Assembly (NCBI GenBank): GCA_023389055.1
Contig: JAEWFA010000018.1
Span: 1 to 42,925 of the forward strand
Source of the DNA: Pseudomonadota bacterium
GTDB taxonomy: Bacteria > Pseudomonadota > Gammaproteobacteria > Burkholderiales > Burkholderiaceae_E
Direction of reading: 5' to 3'
DNA length: 42,925 nt
The translations under genes and the position numbers were made by a program. This document shows positions 16,848 to 25,613 of the stretch, piece by piece; position 1 is the stretch's first letter; every line of letters begins with the position of its first letter. The notes below the pieces were generated by a model, which worked only from the letters and a program-made list of their open reading frames with translations, did no database searches and was not told the DNA's origin.

Positions 16848-17827
16848 CGCGGATCCATCAGCCGAATGAACGCGTCCTCCAGCGTCGGCTCGATGGGCGC
16901 TACGCGCAGATGCTCGCGCTGTGCGATCGATCGCATGCTGCTTTCGAGCAGTGCGGCGTCCTGGCCGGTTACGTGCAGCGTGTTGCCGAAGGCGGTTACG
17001 CGCACCACGCCCGGCAGGCGGCGCAAGCGATCGACTTCGGCGGGCGCTTCCCGCCCCGAGACCGACCACGCGGCGATGTGCTGCCCCGCGATCACCTCGT
17101 CGGCGGTGCCTTGCGCGAGCAGCCGTCCCGCCGAGATGTACGCCAGCCGATGGCAGCGCTCGGCCTCGTCCATGTAGTGCGTCGACACGAGAACCGAGAT
17201 GCCGCTCGCGGCGAGCCGGTGGATCTCGTCCCAGAACTCGCGGCGCGCCTTCGGGTCGACGCCGGCCGTCGGCTCGTCGAGCAGCAGCAGGCGCGGCTCG
17301 TGCAGCAGGCAGGCGGCGAGCGCAAGGCGCTGCTTCCAGCCGCCGGAAAGCGCGCCGGCGAGCTGGTGGCGCCGGTCGGCCAGGCCCAGCGCTTCGATCG
17401 CGCGTGCGACCACGTCGCGGCGGCGCTGCACCTCGTACATCCGCGCGACGAAATCGAGGTTCTCGGCGATCGTCAGGTCTTCCCAGAGCGAGAAATGCTG
17501 CGTCATGTAGCCGACGTTGCGCTTGATCGCATAGGTCTCGCGGATCACGTCGTAGCCCAGGCAGGTGCCGCGGCCGCTGTCGGGGCGCAACAGGCCGCAC
17601 ATCATCCGGATCGACGTCGTCTTGCCGCTGCCGTTCGGCCCGAGGAAACCGAAGATTTCCCCCCGGCGCACGCGCAGCGAAAGGTCGACGACGACCTGCT
17701 TGTCGCCGAAGCGCTTGTTCAGGCCCTCGACGTCGATCGCGTAGCGCTCGTTCGGCTCGTCGGCACGTTCGGCGAGCGCGGTGTCGATCGCCGCGCTCGC
17801 CGGTCCGGACCTTTCGTCGGTCGTCAA
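16844..17827 (-). CDS. ABC transporter ATP-binding protein
   Basis: The 327-residue protein has a complete nucleotide-binding domain. Walker A is FLGPNGSGKTT (Lys69), and the Q loop lies in YMTQHFSLWEDLT. The signature reads LSGGWKQRL (about 160-168). Walker B is LLLDEPTAGVDP, and the switch histidine is in STHYMDEAE. A ~95-residue C-terminal extension (AWSVSG onward) resembles the tail found in drug-efflux type ATPases. The start is TTG at 17827, overlapping the HlyD-like stop as TTGA. No ATG or GTG is available before the conserved core, and GAGGG lies upstream. It is coupled to the permease at its other end (ATGA). Confidence 0.92.
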   Translation of the reverse strand: MTTDERSGPASAAIDTALAERADEPNERYAIDVEGLNKRFGDKQVVVDLSLRVRRGEIFGFLGPNGSGKTTSIRMMCGLLRPDSGRGTCLGYDVIRETYAIKRNVGYMTQHFSLWEDLTIAENLDFVARMYEVQRRRDVVARAIEALGLADRRHQLAGALSGGWKQRLALAACLLHEPRLLLLDEPTAGVDPKARREFWDEIHRLAASGISVLVSTHYMDEAERCHRLAYISAGRLLAQGTADEVIAGQHIAAWSVSGREAPAEVDRLRRLPGVVRVTAFGNTLHVTGQDAALLESSMRSIAQREHLRVAPIEPTLEDAFIRLMDPR

Positions 17828-18861
17828 CGTCGACCCTCGCCGTGCGGCGTATCGAGCAGTTCGACGTCCACCGGCTGCCCGGGATGCAATCGCGTGGCCG
17901 CGGTCGGCGAAGGCCGGGCCTCGACGAGGAAGACGAGCTTCTGGCGCGCCCGCTCGCCGTAGATCACCGGCGGCGTGTACTCGGCGCGCGGCGCGATGAA
18001 GACGATTCGCGCGTCGATCGGCATCTCGCATCCGTCGCAGTGCGCGCGCACCGCGTCGCCGATGTGCATCGCGCCCACCTGCGCCTGCGGAACGAAGAAG
18101 CGCAACTTCACGTTCTGCGGCGGCAGCAGGCTGACGACCGGCGTGCCCGCCGGCACCGATTCGCCGACGCGGAAGAAGGTGTCCGCGACCAGCGCATCGC
18201 TGCGAGCCGTGGGCGCCTTCTGCTCTACGCGCGTCGCCGCCTGCTCGTGCGCCGCGCGCGCGGCTTCCAGCGCCGCGCGCGCCGCCGCGATCTCGGGCTC
18301 GCGCCCGATGCTCGTCTCGGCGTTGCGCACCTGCGCCTGCGCCTGTGCGAGCTGCGCGGCGTCGCGGTCGCGCGCCGCGTGCGCCGCGTCCAGCCCCGCC
18401 TGCGAGACGAAGCCCTGCGAGCGCAGCCGCCGCTGCTGGCGGAACGTCTCCTCGGACAACGCCAGCGACGCGCGGGCCGCCGCCGCCTGCTGTCGCAACG
18501 CGTCGATCTCGGCAACGCGACGCGATGCGCTCAGGTTCTCGATGCCCGCCTGCGCCGCCTGCATGCGCGCCTGCGCCTCGTCGACGGCCGCCTGCTCGAA
18601 GGCGTCCTCGATCTTGAACAGCGGGTCGCCGAGCTTGACGATGTCGCCGCGCGCCACCGACAGCCGATCGAGCGTGCCCCCGTACGGCGATGCAACCAGC
18701 ACGAACTCGCCTTCGACGTAGCCCTGCAACGTCGCCGACGGACGATCGGTGCACGCCGCCGACAACGCGGACGCGGCCAGCAGGCCGGCGAGCGCAGCGC
18801 GCATCGGGACGGTGGGTCGCGCGAACACGGGGAGCGCGGCTCGACGGGGCGAACGGAGCAT
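17824..18861 (-). CDS. HlyD/EmrA-type periplasmic adaptor protein
   Basis: The 345-residue protein has an N-terminal membrane/lipoprotein signal (LLAASALSAAC, a plausible lipobox with Cys37). A barrel-sandwich half (VASPYGGTLDRLSVARGDIV) follows, then a long alanine/glutamine-rich coiled-coil hairpin (about 90-215). A second lipoyl half (FFRVGESVPAGTPVVSL) and a beta-barrel finish the protein. It bridges the inner-membrane ABC pump to an outer-membrane channel. A start at 18804 would leave a more typical signal peptide; neither candidate has a good ribosome site, so the start is uncertain. It is the first gene of the export operon. An 81-base gap upstream separates it from the dehydrogenase gene. 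Confidence 0.88.
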   Translation of the reverse strand: MLRSPRRAALPVFARPTVPMRAALAGLLAASALSAACTDRPSATLQGYVEGEFVLVASPYGGTLDRLSVARGDIVKLGDPLFKIEDAFEQAAVDEAQARMQAAQAGIENLSASRRVAEIDALRQQAAAARASLALSEETFRQQRRLRSQGFVSQAGLDAAHAARDRDAAQLAQAQAQVRNAETSIGREPEIAAARAALEAARAAHEQAATRVEQKAPTARSDALVADTFFRVGESVPAGTPVVSLLPPQNVKLRFFVPQAQVGAMHIGDAVRAHCDGCEMPIDARIVFIAPRAEYTPPVIYGERARQKLVFLVEARPSPTAATRLHPGQPVDVELLDTPHGEGRR

Positions 18862-18942
18862 CGGGCGATGGGCTTGCGACGCAAGCAGGCGGCACGTGAG
18901 CCGAATGATCCCTCATCCCGCGGCGAACGCCGCCGAGGCCGC

Positions 18943-19872
18943 TCAGCCCCTGACGAGCGCTCGCAGCAGGGCGACCAGCGCAGCATCGCGCGCGCGTTCG
19001 AGTTCGTCGATCGAGCGGCCGGCGGCCTCCTCGCGCACACCGGCAACGAGCGCGCGCTTCGTCGAATCGTCGAAGACCGGCATCCCGAGCGACTCCCAGC
19101 GACGCGCCTGGCTGGGACCCAGGTGCTCGAGGTAATGCTCGATGCCGCCCGTGCCGCCGCCCAGGTGGTAGGTGAGGTGCGGGCCGAAGATCGCCCAGCG
19201 CAGCCCGGGGCCGTGCGTTACGGCGGCATCGATGTCTTCGACGCTCGCCACCCCCTGTTCGACGAGGTACACGGCTTCGCGCCAGAGCGCCGACGCCAGC
19301 CGGTTCGCGACATGGCCGGGCATCTCCTTGCTCAGGACGATCGGATGCCGGCCGAGCCCCCGGTAGAAGCGAACGGCGTTCGCGACGACGTCGTCGTCCT
19401 CGCCGACGATCTCGACCAGCGGCACGAGATGCGGCGGGTTGAACGGATGCGCGCAGATGTGCCGGTGGCGATGCACGCAATCGACGACGATACGGCTGCG
19501 CAGCAGCGACGAGGTACTGCACGCAACGACGACCTCGGGCGGCGCGAGGCGGTCGATGTGCGCGAGCAGCGCTCGCTTCGTGCCCTCGTTCTCGGGCGCA
19601 TTCTCCTGCACGAACTGCGCCCCGTCGATGGCTCGCTCGAGGTCGGGGCTGAAGTCGAGCCGCCCCTCGCCGGTGCGGCCCAGTGCGCGCAACGGCTCAC
19701 GCGCGCGCTCGACGAAGTCCCGAAGACGCGCTTCGGCGCCGGGAAGGGGGTCGGTCGCCTGCACGCTCAGGCCGTGCGCGACGAACAGGGCAGCCCAACT
19801 CGCGCCGACCGTTCCGCAGCCCACGACCGCGACGGTACCGGGCGCTTCGCTCGTGCCAGGCGCTTCGCTCAT
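18943..19872 (-). CDS. 3-hydroxyacyl-CoA/L-carnitine-type dehydrogenase
   Basis: The 309-residue protein has an N-terminal Rossmann fold (VAVVGCGTVGASWAALF) followed by FVQENAPEN and STSSLLRS. The substrate-site HPFNPPHLVPLVEIV and the C-terminal domain start EMPGHVANRLASALWREA come next. The motif GPGLRWAIFGPHLTYHLGGG suggests the L-carnitine 3-dehydrogenase / gulonate-dehydrogenase branch rather than the fatty-acid FadB branch. It would oxidise a 3-hydroxy acid with NAD. It starts 3 bases after the TRAP permease stop codon and so belongs to that operon. The first codons are an imperfect 18-bp tandem repeat (SEAPGT twice). Exact substrate unknown. Confidence 0.85.
   Translation of the reverse strand: MSEAPGTSEAPGTVAVVGCGTVGASWAALFVAHGLSVQATDPLPGAEARLRDFVERAREPLRALGRTGEGRLDFSPDLERAIDGAQFVQENAPENEGTKRALLAHIDRLAPPEVVVACSTSSLLRSRIVVDCVHRHRHICAHPFNPPHLVPLVEIVGEDDDVVANAVRFYRGLGRHPIVLSKEMPGHVANRLASALWREAVYLVEQGVASVEDIDAAVTHGPGLRWAIFGPHLTYHLGGGTGGIEHYLEHLGPSQARRWESLGMPVFDDSTKRALVAGVREEAAGRSIDELERARDAALVALLRALVRG
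19834..19869 (-). repeat. imperfect 18-bp tandem repeat at the dehydrogenase N-terminus
   Basis: Codons 2-7 and 8-13 both encode SEAPGT with three silent differences. Conservation of residues with drift at third positions suggests an older duplication than the one at 4201-4236. Confidence 0.75.
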
Positions 19873-19875
19873 GAG

Positions 19876-21780
19876 TCATGCGCCTGCGGGTGCCGCCGCG
19901 TGTGCCGGCGCTCGAAGGCGGTCGCGCCGCAGCGCCCACAGCAGCAGCATGCTCACCGTCGAGACGCCGAGCCCGTACCAAGTGGGCAGCGCCGAAAGCA
20001 ACGCGATGGCCAGCAGCACCGCGGCATTCAGCACCCGCGAATCGAAGAAGCGCGCGCCACCGAAGAACATCGCGAAGGCGATCGTGAAAACGGTGCCCGA
20101 GACGATCGCCTCGCCGAAATCGAGCACGCTGCCGGTGGCGAGCATTCCCGGATATGCGATGAACATGAACGGAATCACGTAGGTGACGGCACCGAGCTTG
20201 ACGGCCTCGCGTGCCACCGCGAGCCAGTTCGTCTGCGCGATTCCGGCGGCGACGAACACGGCGACACACACCGGCGGCGTGATCACCGAGATCGTCGCGT
20301 AGTAGAAGACGAACATGTGCGCGACGATCGGGTCGAGTCCGACCTTGGTGAGCGCCGGTGCGAGCACGGCGGCCACCAGCACGTAGGCGGCGGTGGTCGG
20401 CATGCCCATGCCGAGCACCATGCAGACGACTGCGGTGACGAGCGCGATGATCCAGATCTCGCTGCCGGCGAGAGCGACGATCATCGACGACAGTGCGACG
20501 CCCAGGCCGGTGAGGTTCACCATGCTGACCAGGATCTGCGCGCCGGCGAGCAGCACGCCGATCATCACGAGCGCCTTGCCCGCGTCCTCGAGGCTGTCGA
20601 CGATCACGCGCAGCGATCGCGCGAGGTCGCCCGCCGAGCGCACGTTCAGAAGCAGGTACGACGCGAACAGCCCGACGACGCCGAAGAACGCGGCACTCTG
20701 CACCGAGCGCCCGGTGAGCACGCCGTAGAGCAGCGCGGCGAAAGCGGCGACGATCGGCACCGTGCGTCGCGGCGCGAGCACGGTACGCCAGGCGGGCATC
20801 TCCTCCTCGGGGACTACGCGCAGCCCGCGGTCGAGCGCAATGAAGTGGATCGTTGCAAAGCAGCCGAGATAGAACAGGAACGCCGGCAGCACGGCCGACT
20901 TCGCAATGTCGAAATAGCTGCGCCCGATGATCTCGGCCATCACGAAGGCCGCCGCGCCCATCACCGGCGGCGCGATCTGCCCGCCGGTGGAGGCCACCGC
21001 CTCGATGCCGCCGGCGAGCGCGGGCGGATAGCCGAGACGCTTCATCAGCGGGATCGTGAAGTTTCCGGTAGTGGCGACGTTGGCCACGGCACTGCCGCTG
21101 ATCGTGCCGAACAGCCCCGAGGCGACGGTGGCGATCTTCGCGGCGCCGCCGGGGCTGCGCCCGCTCAGGCGCACGGCGAGCTCCATGAACGTCTGTCCGC
21201 CGCCGGTGAACAGCAGCACGCTGCCGAACAGGATGAACGCACCGATCGTCGTGCTCGCCACGCCGACGAGCAGCCCCCAGATACCGAGATCGCCCAGCAA
21301 CAGCGTTTCGGTGACGAACTGCACGTCGAAGCCTCGATGCCCGAGCGAGCCGGGAATGTATTGCCCGAAGAGCGCATACGCGATGCCGGCCAGCGCGATC
21401 GCCGGGAAGACGCTGCCGATCGCGCGTCGCGAAACTTCGAGCACCGAGACGACGATGCCGACGGTGAGCGCGACGTCGAGCGGCGTCGCGGTCGGCAGGC
21501 TGGTCATGATCTCGTCGTAGTTCGCCACGACGTAGGCGCAGGCCGCGAAGGTGATCGTGGCGAGCACCGCGTCGACGACGATGCCCGCCGGCCGCCAGCG
21601 CCGGCCGGCGCCCAGCGGAAACATCAGCAGCCCGAGGCAGACGACGAGTCCGAGGAAGATCGCGCGCTGGATCAGTCCCTCGAAGGCGCCGAAGGCCGAC
21701 GTGTAGAGGATGAACGCGCCCAGCAGCGCGGCGAGCGACTTCGTCGCCCAGGTTCGCGGGCTGCGGGCCGGCTCGCTCAT
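19876..21780 (-). CDS. fused TRAP transporter permease (DctQ-DctM type, TAXI family)
   Basis: The 634-residue polytopic protein carries about 16-18 hydrophobic helices, the length expected for fused TRAP permeases. The N-terminal ~120 residues correspond to the small DctQ-like part. The large-subunit motifs SGLFGTISGSAVANVATTG, ASTGGQIAPPVMGAAAF and VLGMGMPTTAAYVL follow. It imports an organic acid using the sodium/proton gradient and a periplasmic binding protein. The binding protein gene lies 25 bases upstream (21806-22777). The downstream dehydrogenase starts 3 bases after this gene. Substrate unknown. Confidence 0.95.
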   Translation of the reverse strand: MSEPARSPRTWATKSLAALLGAFILYTSAFGAFEGLIQRAIFLGLVVCLGLLMFPLGAGRRWRPAGIVVDAVLATITFAACAYVVANYDEIMTSLPTATPLDVALTVGIVVSVLEVSRRAIGSVFPAIALAGIAYALFGQYIPGSLGHRGFDVQFVTETLLLGDLGIWGLLVGVASTTIGAFILFGSVLLFTGGGQTFMELAVRLSGRSPGGAAKIATVASGLFGTISGSAVANVATTGNFTIPLMKRLGYPPALAGGIEAVASTGGQIAPPVMGAAAFVMAEIIGRSYFDIAKSAVLPAFLFYLGCFATIHFIALDRGLRVVPEEEMPAWRTVLAPRRTVPIVAAFAALLYGVLTGRSVQSAAFFGVVGLFASYLLLNVRSAGDLARSLRVIVDSLEDAGKALVMIGVLLAGAQILVSMVNLTGLGVALSSMIVALAGSEIWIIALVTAVVCMVLGMGMPTTAAYVLVAAVLAPALTKVGLDPIVAHMFVFYYATISVITPPVCVAVFVAAGIAQTNWLAVAREAVKLGAVTYVIPFMFIAYPGMLATGSVLDFGEAIVSGTVFTIAFAMFFGGARFFDSRVLNAAVLLAIALLSALPTWYGLGVSTVSMLLLWALRRDRLRAPAHAAAPAGA

Positions 21781-21805
21781 GCTCGTCGGTGTCCCCTGCG
21801 CTCCG

Positions 21806-22777
21806 TCAGGGCAACAGCTTCTGCGGAATCGCCACGCCCTTCTCCTTCAGGTAGCGCACGACGCCGGGGTGCAGCGGAACCGTGCCGTTGCCGAGCGTGA
21901 GCTGGATCATGTCGACGCCCTTCAGGCTGCTCATCGCACCGACCTGCACCGTCTTGTCCTCGAACACCGCCTTCGCGATCCGGTAGGCCGTCTCGTCCGA
22001 CAGGCCGGGGCGCGCGTGCACGGCCAGGCCGAAGCTCCACGTGCTGTATGCCGGGATGCCCTCGGCGGCCCCGGCCGGGATGTCCACCACCGAAAGATCG
22101 GGGAACTTCTCGGCCACCGTCTTCTTCTGCTCGGGACTGAGCGAGAGCACGCGCACCGGCGTGAAGGTCGCAATGTCGAGCGACGAGCCATCGAGCTTGT
22201 CGCCGACGCCCGACTTCACGTAGCCGATCACGCGGTTGTCCTTGATCGAGTCGACGATGTCGGTCGTCGATCCGCGCACGTAGTCGGGCGCGACGCCGAG
22301 CGCCTTGAAGACGCCCTCGGCGGTCTTCTCGGTGGCCGAGCCCTTCAGCCCCGGGTTGAAGCGCTTGCCGGCGAGGTCGGCGAGCTTCTGCGCGCCGCTG
22401 TCGGCGCGCACGACGACGTTCTGAGGGGCCGGCGAATAGACGAACATCAGCCGGCTGTCGACCTTCTTGCCCTCGAAGTCGCCGACGCCCGCATACGCGT
22501 GGTAGCCGACGTTCGTCGTGACGAGGCCGAGATCGACCTGGTTGCGACCGATGCGACGCAGGTTGTCGACCGTCGCGCCGGTTTCGACGACCGAGCTTTC
22601 GACGCCCGGCACCTTCGCGTTGATCAGCTGCGACAGCGCGACGAAGTAGCCGTACTGGCTCGACGATGCCGAAGTCGCCCCGATCAGCAGTTTCTCCTGC
22701 GCGGAAGCGGCGCCGGAGAAAGCCACGGCCGCGCACCCGGCAAGCACCGTGGCGAGAAGTTTCGATGTCCGCTTCAT
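21806..22777 (-). CDS. TAXI-family TRAP solute-binding protein
   Basis: The 323-residue protein has a clear signal peptide (MKRTSKLLATVLAG ... GAASA-QE, about 26 residues). The TAXI binding fold follows: IGATSASSSQYGY, VETGATVDNLRRIGRNQVDLGLVTTN, and DLAGKRFNPGLKGSATEKTAEGVFKALG. It captures the substrate in the periplasm for the TRAP permease encoded next. GGAGG 10 bases before the ATG at 22777 fixes the start. The start overlaps the preceding small AtuA-like gene by 4 bases, so uptake and metabolism genes are translationally linked. Confidence 0.94.
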   Translation of the reverse strand: MKRTSKLLATVLAGCAAVAFSGAASAQEKLLIGATSASSSQYGYFVALSQLINAKVPGVESSVVETGATVDNLRRIGRNQVDLGLVTTNVGYHAYAGVGDFEGKKVDSRLMFVYSPAPQNVVVRADSGAQKLADLAGKRFNPGLKGSATEKTAEGVFKALGVAPDYVRGSTTDIVDSIKDNRVIGYVKSGVGDKLDGSSLDIATFTPVRVLSLSPEQKKTVAEKFPDLSVVDIPAGAAEGIPAYSTWSFGLAVHARPGLSDETAYRIAKAVFEDKTVQVGAMSSLKGVDMIQLTLGNGTVPLHPGVVRYLKEKGVAIPQKLLP

Positions 22778-23178
22778 TTTCCAGGTTCCTCCTTCTGGGT
22801 TTCCAGGAGCTCGCGCGGCACGCGAACCGTCATCGATAGCACGAGAAACGAATGCGTCTTGCCGTGCCCGTCGAGATTCAACGCATCGTTGACACCGCCT
22901 TCGAGCACGTCGTCGACGACGAAATTCAACGCCCATAGCCGCGGCAGTTCGTAGCGACGCACGCCGCTCGGGTTTCGGTGAGCGAAAAGTCTTGCGACGC
23001 GCTCGGCGCTCGCCTGCTCGCGCAGCACCGGATACCACTCGGCACGGTATGCGATCACGCTGACGTTGAGCCGATCGCCCTTGTCGCCGGCGCGCGCGTG
23101 CGCGATGCGGTGCAGCGGCACGTCGACGAAGCCCCCTGCGTCGTCGCGGTGCGCGTCGCGGTTCGTCGCGTTCCTCAT
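22774..23178 (-). CDS. AtuA C-terminal-domain-like protein
   Basis: The 134-residue protein shows the pattern of the small domain that follows DUF1446 in AtuA: IAHARAGDKGDRLNVSVIAYRAEWYPVLREQ, then YELPRLWALNFVVDDVLEGG and a LDGHGKTH end. In Pseudomonas AtuA of the acyclic terpene pathway this domain is part of one chain. Here it is a separate protein overlapping both neighbours by 4 bases (ATGA). It presumably forms a complex with the AtuA-like protein. The N-terminal ~15 residues are charged and variable. Biochemical role not established. Confidence 0.8.
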   Translation of the reverse strand: MRNATNRDAHRDDAGGFVDVPLHRIAHARAGDKGDRLNVSVIAYRAEWYPVLREQASAERVARLFAHRNPSGVRRYELPRLWALNFVVDDVLEGGVNDALNLDGHGKTHSFLVLSMTVRVPRELLETQKEEPGK

Positions 23179-24536
23179 CCGACGATCTCCATCGACGGCG
23201 CGACGTGCGACCGGGCGATGTACGCGGAGCGGGTCGCGATTCGCCGGCGCACCGAACTTCGTACGCCGCCGCCGCCGGCCGGGCCGCAGGTGTAGAGCGC
23301 CAGCACCTCCTCGCCGGAACGCGCGGCCACCTCCTTCGATTCATTCATTACCGCAATGCGCACACGGACGTCGCGAACTTCCTGCGCCTCATGCGAAGCG
23401 AGCGAATCGAGGTAGCGACCCGCGTCGTCGTTGAAGACGCTCGCCACGCCGACGAGGTCGGCGCGCATGCGCACGTCGGGGCCGAGGCGGCGCCGCACCA
23501 CGTCGATCGCCAGTCGCCCGCGCGCGACCGCGTTCGGGCCGGCATACGAGATCGCGGCCTCGCCGATCCAGCCTGCATCGTGGCCGAGCGTGACTTTCAA
23601 TCGTTGCGGGCGCTCGTGTCCGATCGCGCCGGAGACGACGACCCGGTTCGGCGCGAGCTCGGCGAGATCGACCTGCGTCACGTCGAGGACGACGTCGGGC
23701 GTCAGGTACCGCGAAGGGTCGTGGATCTCGTAGAGGACCTGCTCGGCGACCGTGTGGCGATCGACGAGGCCACCGGTGCCGTCGGCCTTGCCGAGCACGA
23801 ACGAGCCGTCGGCGCGCATCTCGACGATCGGAAAGCCGATGCGGTGCGGATCGGGGACATCCTTGAAGCCGGGGTCGGCGTAATAGCCGCCGCTGACCTG
23901 CGCACCGCATTCGAGCAGGTGGCCGGCGAGCGTCGCGGCGGCCACGTGCTCGCGCTGCTCCAGCGACCAGCCGTGATGGTGGGCGAAGGGCGCGAGCGCC
24001 AGCGCCGGATCGGCGACACGTCCGGTGACGACGACGTCGGCGCCGGCCGCGAGTGCGTCGATCAGCGGCTGCGCGCCGAGGTATGCGTTGGCGCTCAGGA
24101 CGGCGTTCGAAGCGCACGGGGTGCCGTCTTCGTTCTCGAGATGCGCGAGCAGGCCCGCGGCGACGAGGTCGTCGCCAGCGACGACCGCGATGCGCGGTGC
24201 GCGGCAGCCGAGCCGTTGCGCGAGCGAGCGGATCGCGCCTGCTGCCGCCGGTGGATTGGCCGCGCCGAAGTTGCCGAGGATCGCGATGCGATGCTCGAGG
24301 CAGAGGGGGAGAATCGGCTCGAGCATGCGCTCGAGCAGCGGTTCGTAGCCCTTGCGCGGATCCTCGAGCCGTGCGAGTTGCGCGAGCGCGAGCGTTCGCT
24401 CGCCCAGCGTTTCGAACATGATCGCGGCCGGCCGCCCCGAACGCACGAGGCTGCGCACGACCGGCAACGGCGCATCGAGCCGATCTCCCGAGAAACCTGC
24501 TCCGCACCCCACCAGCACCGTGCGTTGCGTCGCCAT
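23175..24536 (-). CDS. AtuA-like (DUF1446) protein
   Basis: The 453-residue protein matches the acyclic terpene utilisation AtuA family core: GAGFSGDRLDAPLPVV near the N-terminus, LGNFGAANPPAA, DVVVTGRVADPALALAPF, QVSGGYYADPGFKDVPD and a GKADGTGGLVDRHTVAEQVLYEI stretch. The catalytic role of this family is unknown. In Pseudomonas, atuA is in the citronellol/geraniol gene set, but related genes are common next to TRAP transporters in Burkholderiales and probably act on other carboxylic acids or their CoA esters. AAAGGAG lies before the ATG at 24536. It is the first gene of the five-gene operon and diverges from a LysR regulator. Confidence 0.87.
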   Translation of the reverse strand: MATQRTVLVGCGAGFSGDRLDAPLPVVRSLVRSGRPAAIMFETLGERTLALAQLARLEDPRKGYEPLLERMLEPILPLCLEHRIAILGNFGAANPPAAAGAIRSLAQRLGCRAPRIAVVAGDDLVAAGLLAHLENEDGTPCASNAVLSANAYLGAQPLIDALAAGADVVVTGRVADPALALAPFAHHHGWSLEQREHVAAATLAGHLLECGAQVSGGYYADPGFKDVPDPHRIGFPIVEMRADGSFVLGKADGTGGLVDRHTVAEQVLYEIHDPSRYLTPDVVLDVTQVDLAELAPNRVVVSGAIGHERPQRLKVTLGHDAGWIGEAAISYAGPNAVARGRLAIDVVRRRLGPDVRMRADLVGVASVFNDDAGRYLDSLASHEAQEVRDVRVRIAVMNESKEVAARSGEEVLALYTCGPAGGGGVRSSVRRRIATRSAYIARSHVAPSMEIVG

Positions 24537-24588
24537 CCGGTCGCCACTCTCCTTTGGGCAGATCGAGGTTGCCGCGCTCGAGATCGGC

Positions 24589-24617
24589 TTGGCAAATCGA
24601 TTTATCCGATGTATTGA
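24589..24617 (+). promoter_or_regulatory. sigma-70-like promoter of the LysR gene
   Basis: TTGGCA (24589-24594), a 17-base spacer and TATTGA (24612-24617) fit a promoter. Transcription would begin about 6 bases before the ATG at 24630, which lacks a Shine-Dalgarno sequence. A nearly leaderless mRNA is therefore possible. Confidence 0.4.
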
Positions 24618-24618
24618 T
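24596..24618. promoter_or_regulatory. two overlapping LysR-type boxes (ATC-N9-GAT)
   Basis: Two exact ATC-N9-GAT dyads overlap: 24596-24610 and 24604-24618. This dyad contains the T-N11-A core typical of LysR regulators. They sit in a conspicuously AT-rich patch between the divergent AtuA-like operon and the LysR gene and overlap the candidate promoter, as expected for an autoregulated LysR gene controlling its divergent operon. Confidence 0.55.
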
Positions 24619-24629
24619 CCAATCTGCTT

Positions 24630-25562
24630 ATGAACCTAACGCTTCGCCAACTGCAGGTTTTTCGCGCGGTCTGCGAGCTCGGCAGCTTCCGCGAGGCCGC
24701 CGCGCGCATGCACCTGTCGCAACCGGCGCTCAGCGCGGCCATCCGCAAGCTCGAATTCGTTCTCGACGTGCGCCTGTTCGATCGGACGACGCGGCGCCTG
24801 GCGCTGACCGCCGAAGGGCACGAGCTGCTGCGCCTGGCGTCGCGCCTGCTCGAGGAATTCGATGCGGTCACCGGCAACCTGCGCGACTACCTGGCGCGCA
24901 GGCGCGGACGCGTCGTCGTCGCGGCGCTGCCGTCGCTCGCCGCACTGGCGCTGCCGCACGCGCTCGCGAATCTGAAGCGCCTGCATCCCGGAATCGACGT
25001 CTCGATCCGCGATACGTTGCACGACGAGATCCAGGACCTGGTCGAAAGCGGAAGCGCCGACTTCGGACTGACGGTCGAGCCGTCGAACGGTCGCGACCTG
25101 TCCTTCGAACCGATGCTCGTCGACCGCTTCGTGATGCTGTGCCGGCGCGACCATCCGCTCGCGCGCCGCCGCTCGGTGTCGTGGAAGCAGATGCTGCGCT
25201 CGCCGATGATCTCGATGTCGAGGACCTCGAGCGTTCGCCAGCACATCGAGGCGGCCTGCGCGCAGGAAGGAATCGATTCGGGCGGCCGCTACGACGCGGC
25301 GCACCTCGCGACCGTCGGCGCCCTCGTTCGCGAGGGTCTCGGCGTCGCCGCATTGCCTTCTTCGACCACGCCACTGCTCGCCTTCGCCGAGCTCGCCGTG
25401 GTGCCGTTGCATTCGCCACGCATCGAGCGGACGATGGGAATGATCCGGCGCGCCGGGCGCTCGCCGTCCGTTGCGGCACGGGCGTTGATCGAGCTGCTCG
25501 TCTCCGCGAATTCGGCAACCGCAACGCGGCGATCGGCGCGGCGGCCCCGCCAAGCCTTATAG
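24630..25562 (+). CDS. LysR-family transcriptional regulator of the TRAP/AtuA-like operon
   Basis: The 310-residue protein has a standard LysR winged helix (LTLRQLQVFRAVCELGSF, LSQPALSAAIRKLE) and effector-binding domain (GRVVVAALPSLAALALP to about 290). The divergent arrangement with the AtuA-like operon and the ATC-N9-GAT boxes between them make it the likely regulator of that operon, sensing the imported substrate or a metabolite. The ATG at 24630 has no ribosome site, but it begins the canonical LysR N-terminus and is therefore firm. An MFS gene follows after 51 bases. Confidence 0.92.
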   Translation: MNLTLRQLQVFRAVCELGSFREAAARMHLSQPALSAAIRKLEFVLDVRLFDRTTRRLALTAEGHELLRLASRLLEEFDAVTGNLRDYLARRRGRVVVAALPSLAALALPHALANLKRLHPGIDVSIRDTLHDEIQDLVESGSADFGLTVEPSNGRDLSFEPMLVDRFVMLCRRDHPLARRRSVSWKQMLRSPMISMSRTSSVRQHIEAACAQEGIDSGGRYDAAHLATVGALVREGLGVAALPSSTTPLLAFAELAVVPLHSPRIERTMGMIRRAGRSPSVAARALIELLVSANSATATRRSARRPRQAL

Positions 25563-25613
25563 TCGGCACTCCCCGCGACGTGCGCGCGAGCGCGCGTCCG
25601 CATCCGTCGACCG

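Noticed and set aside
17842..21900. A 1352-codon open frame on the plus strand
   Set aside because: Antisense shadow of the HlyD-like, dehydrogenase and TRAP permease genes; biased composition and no motifs.
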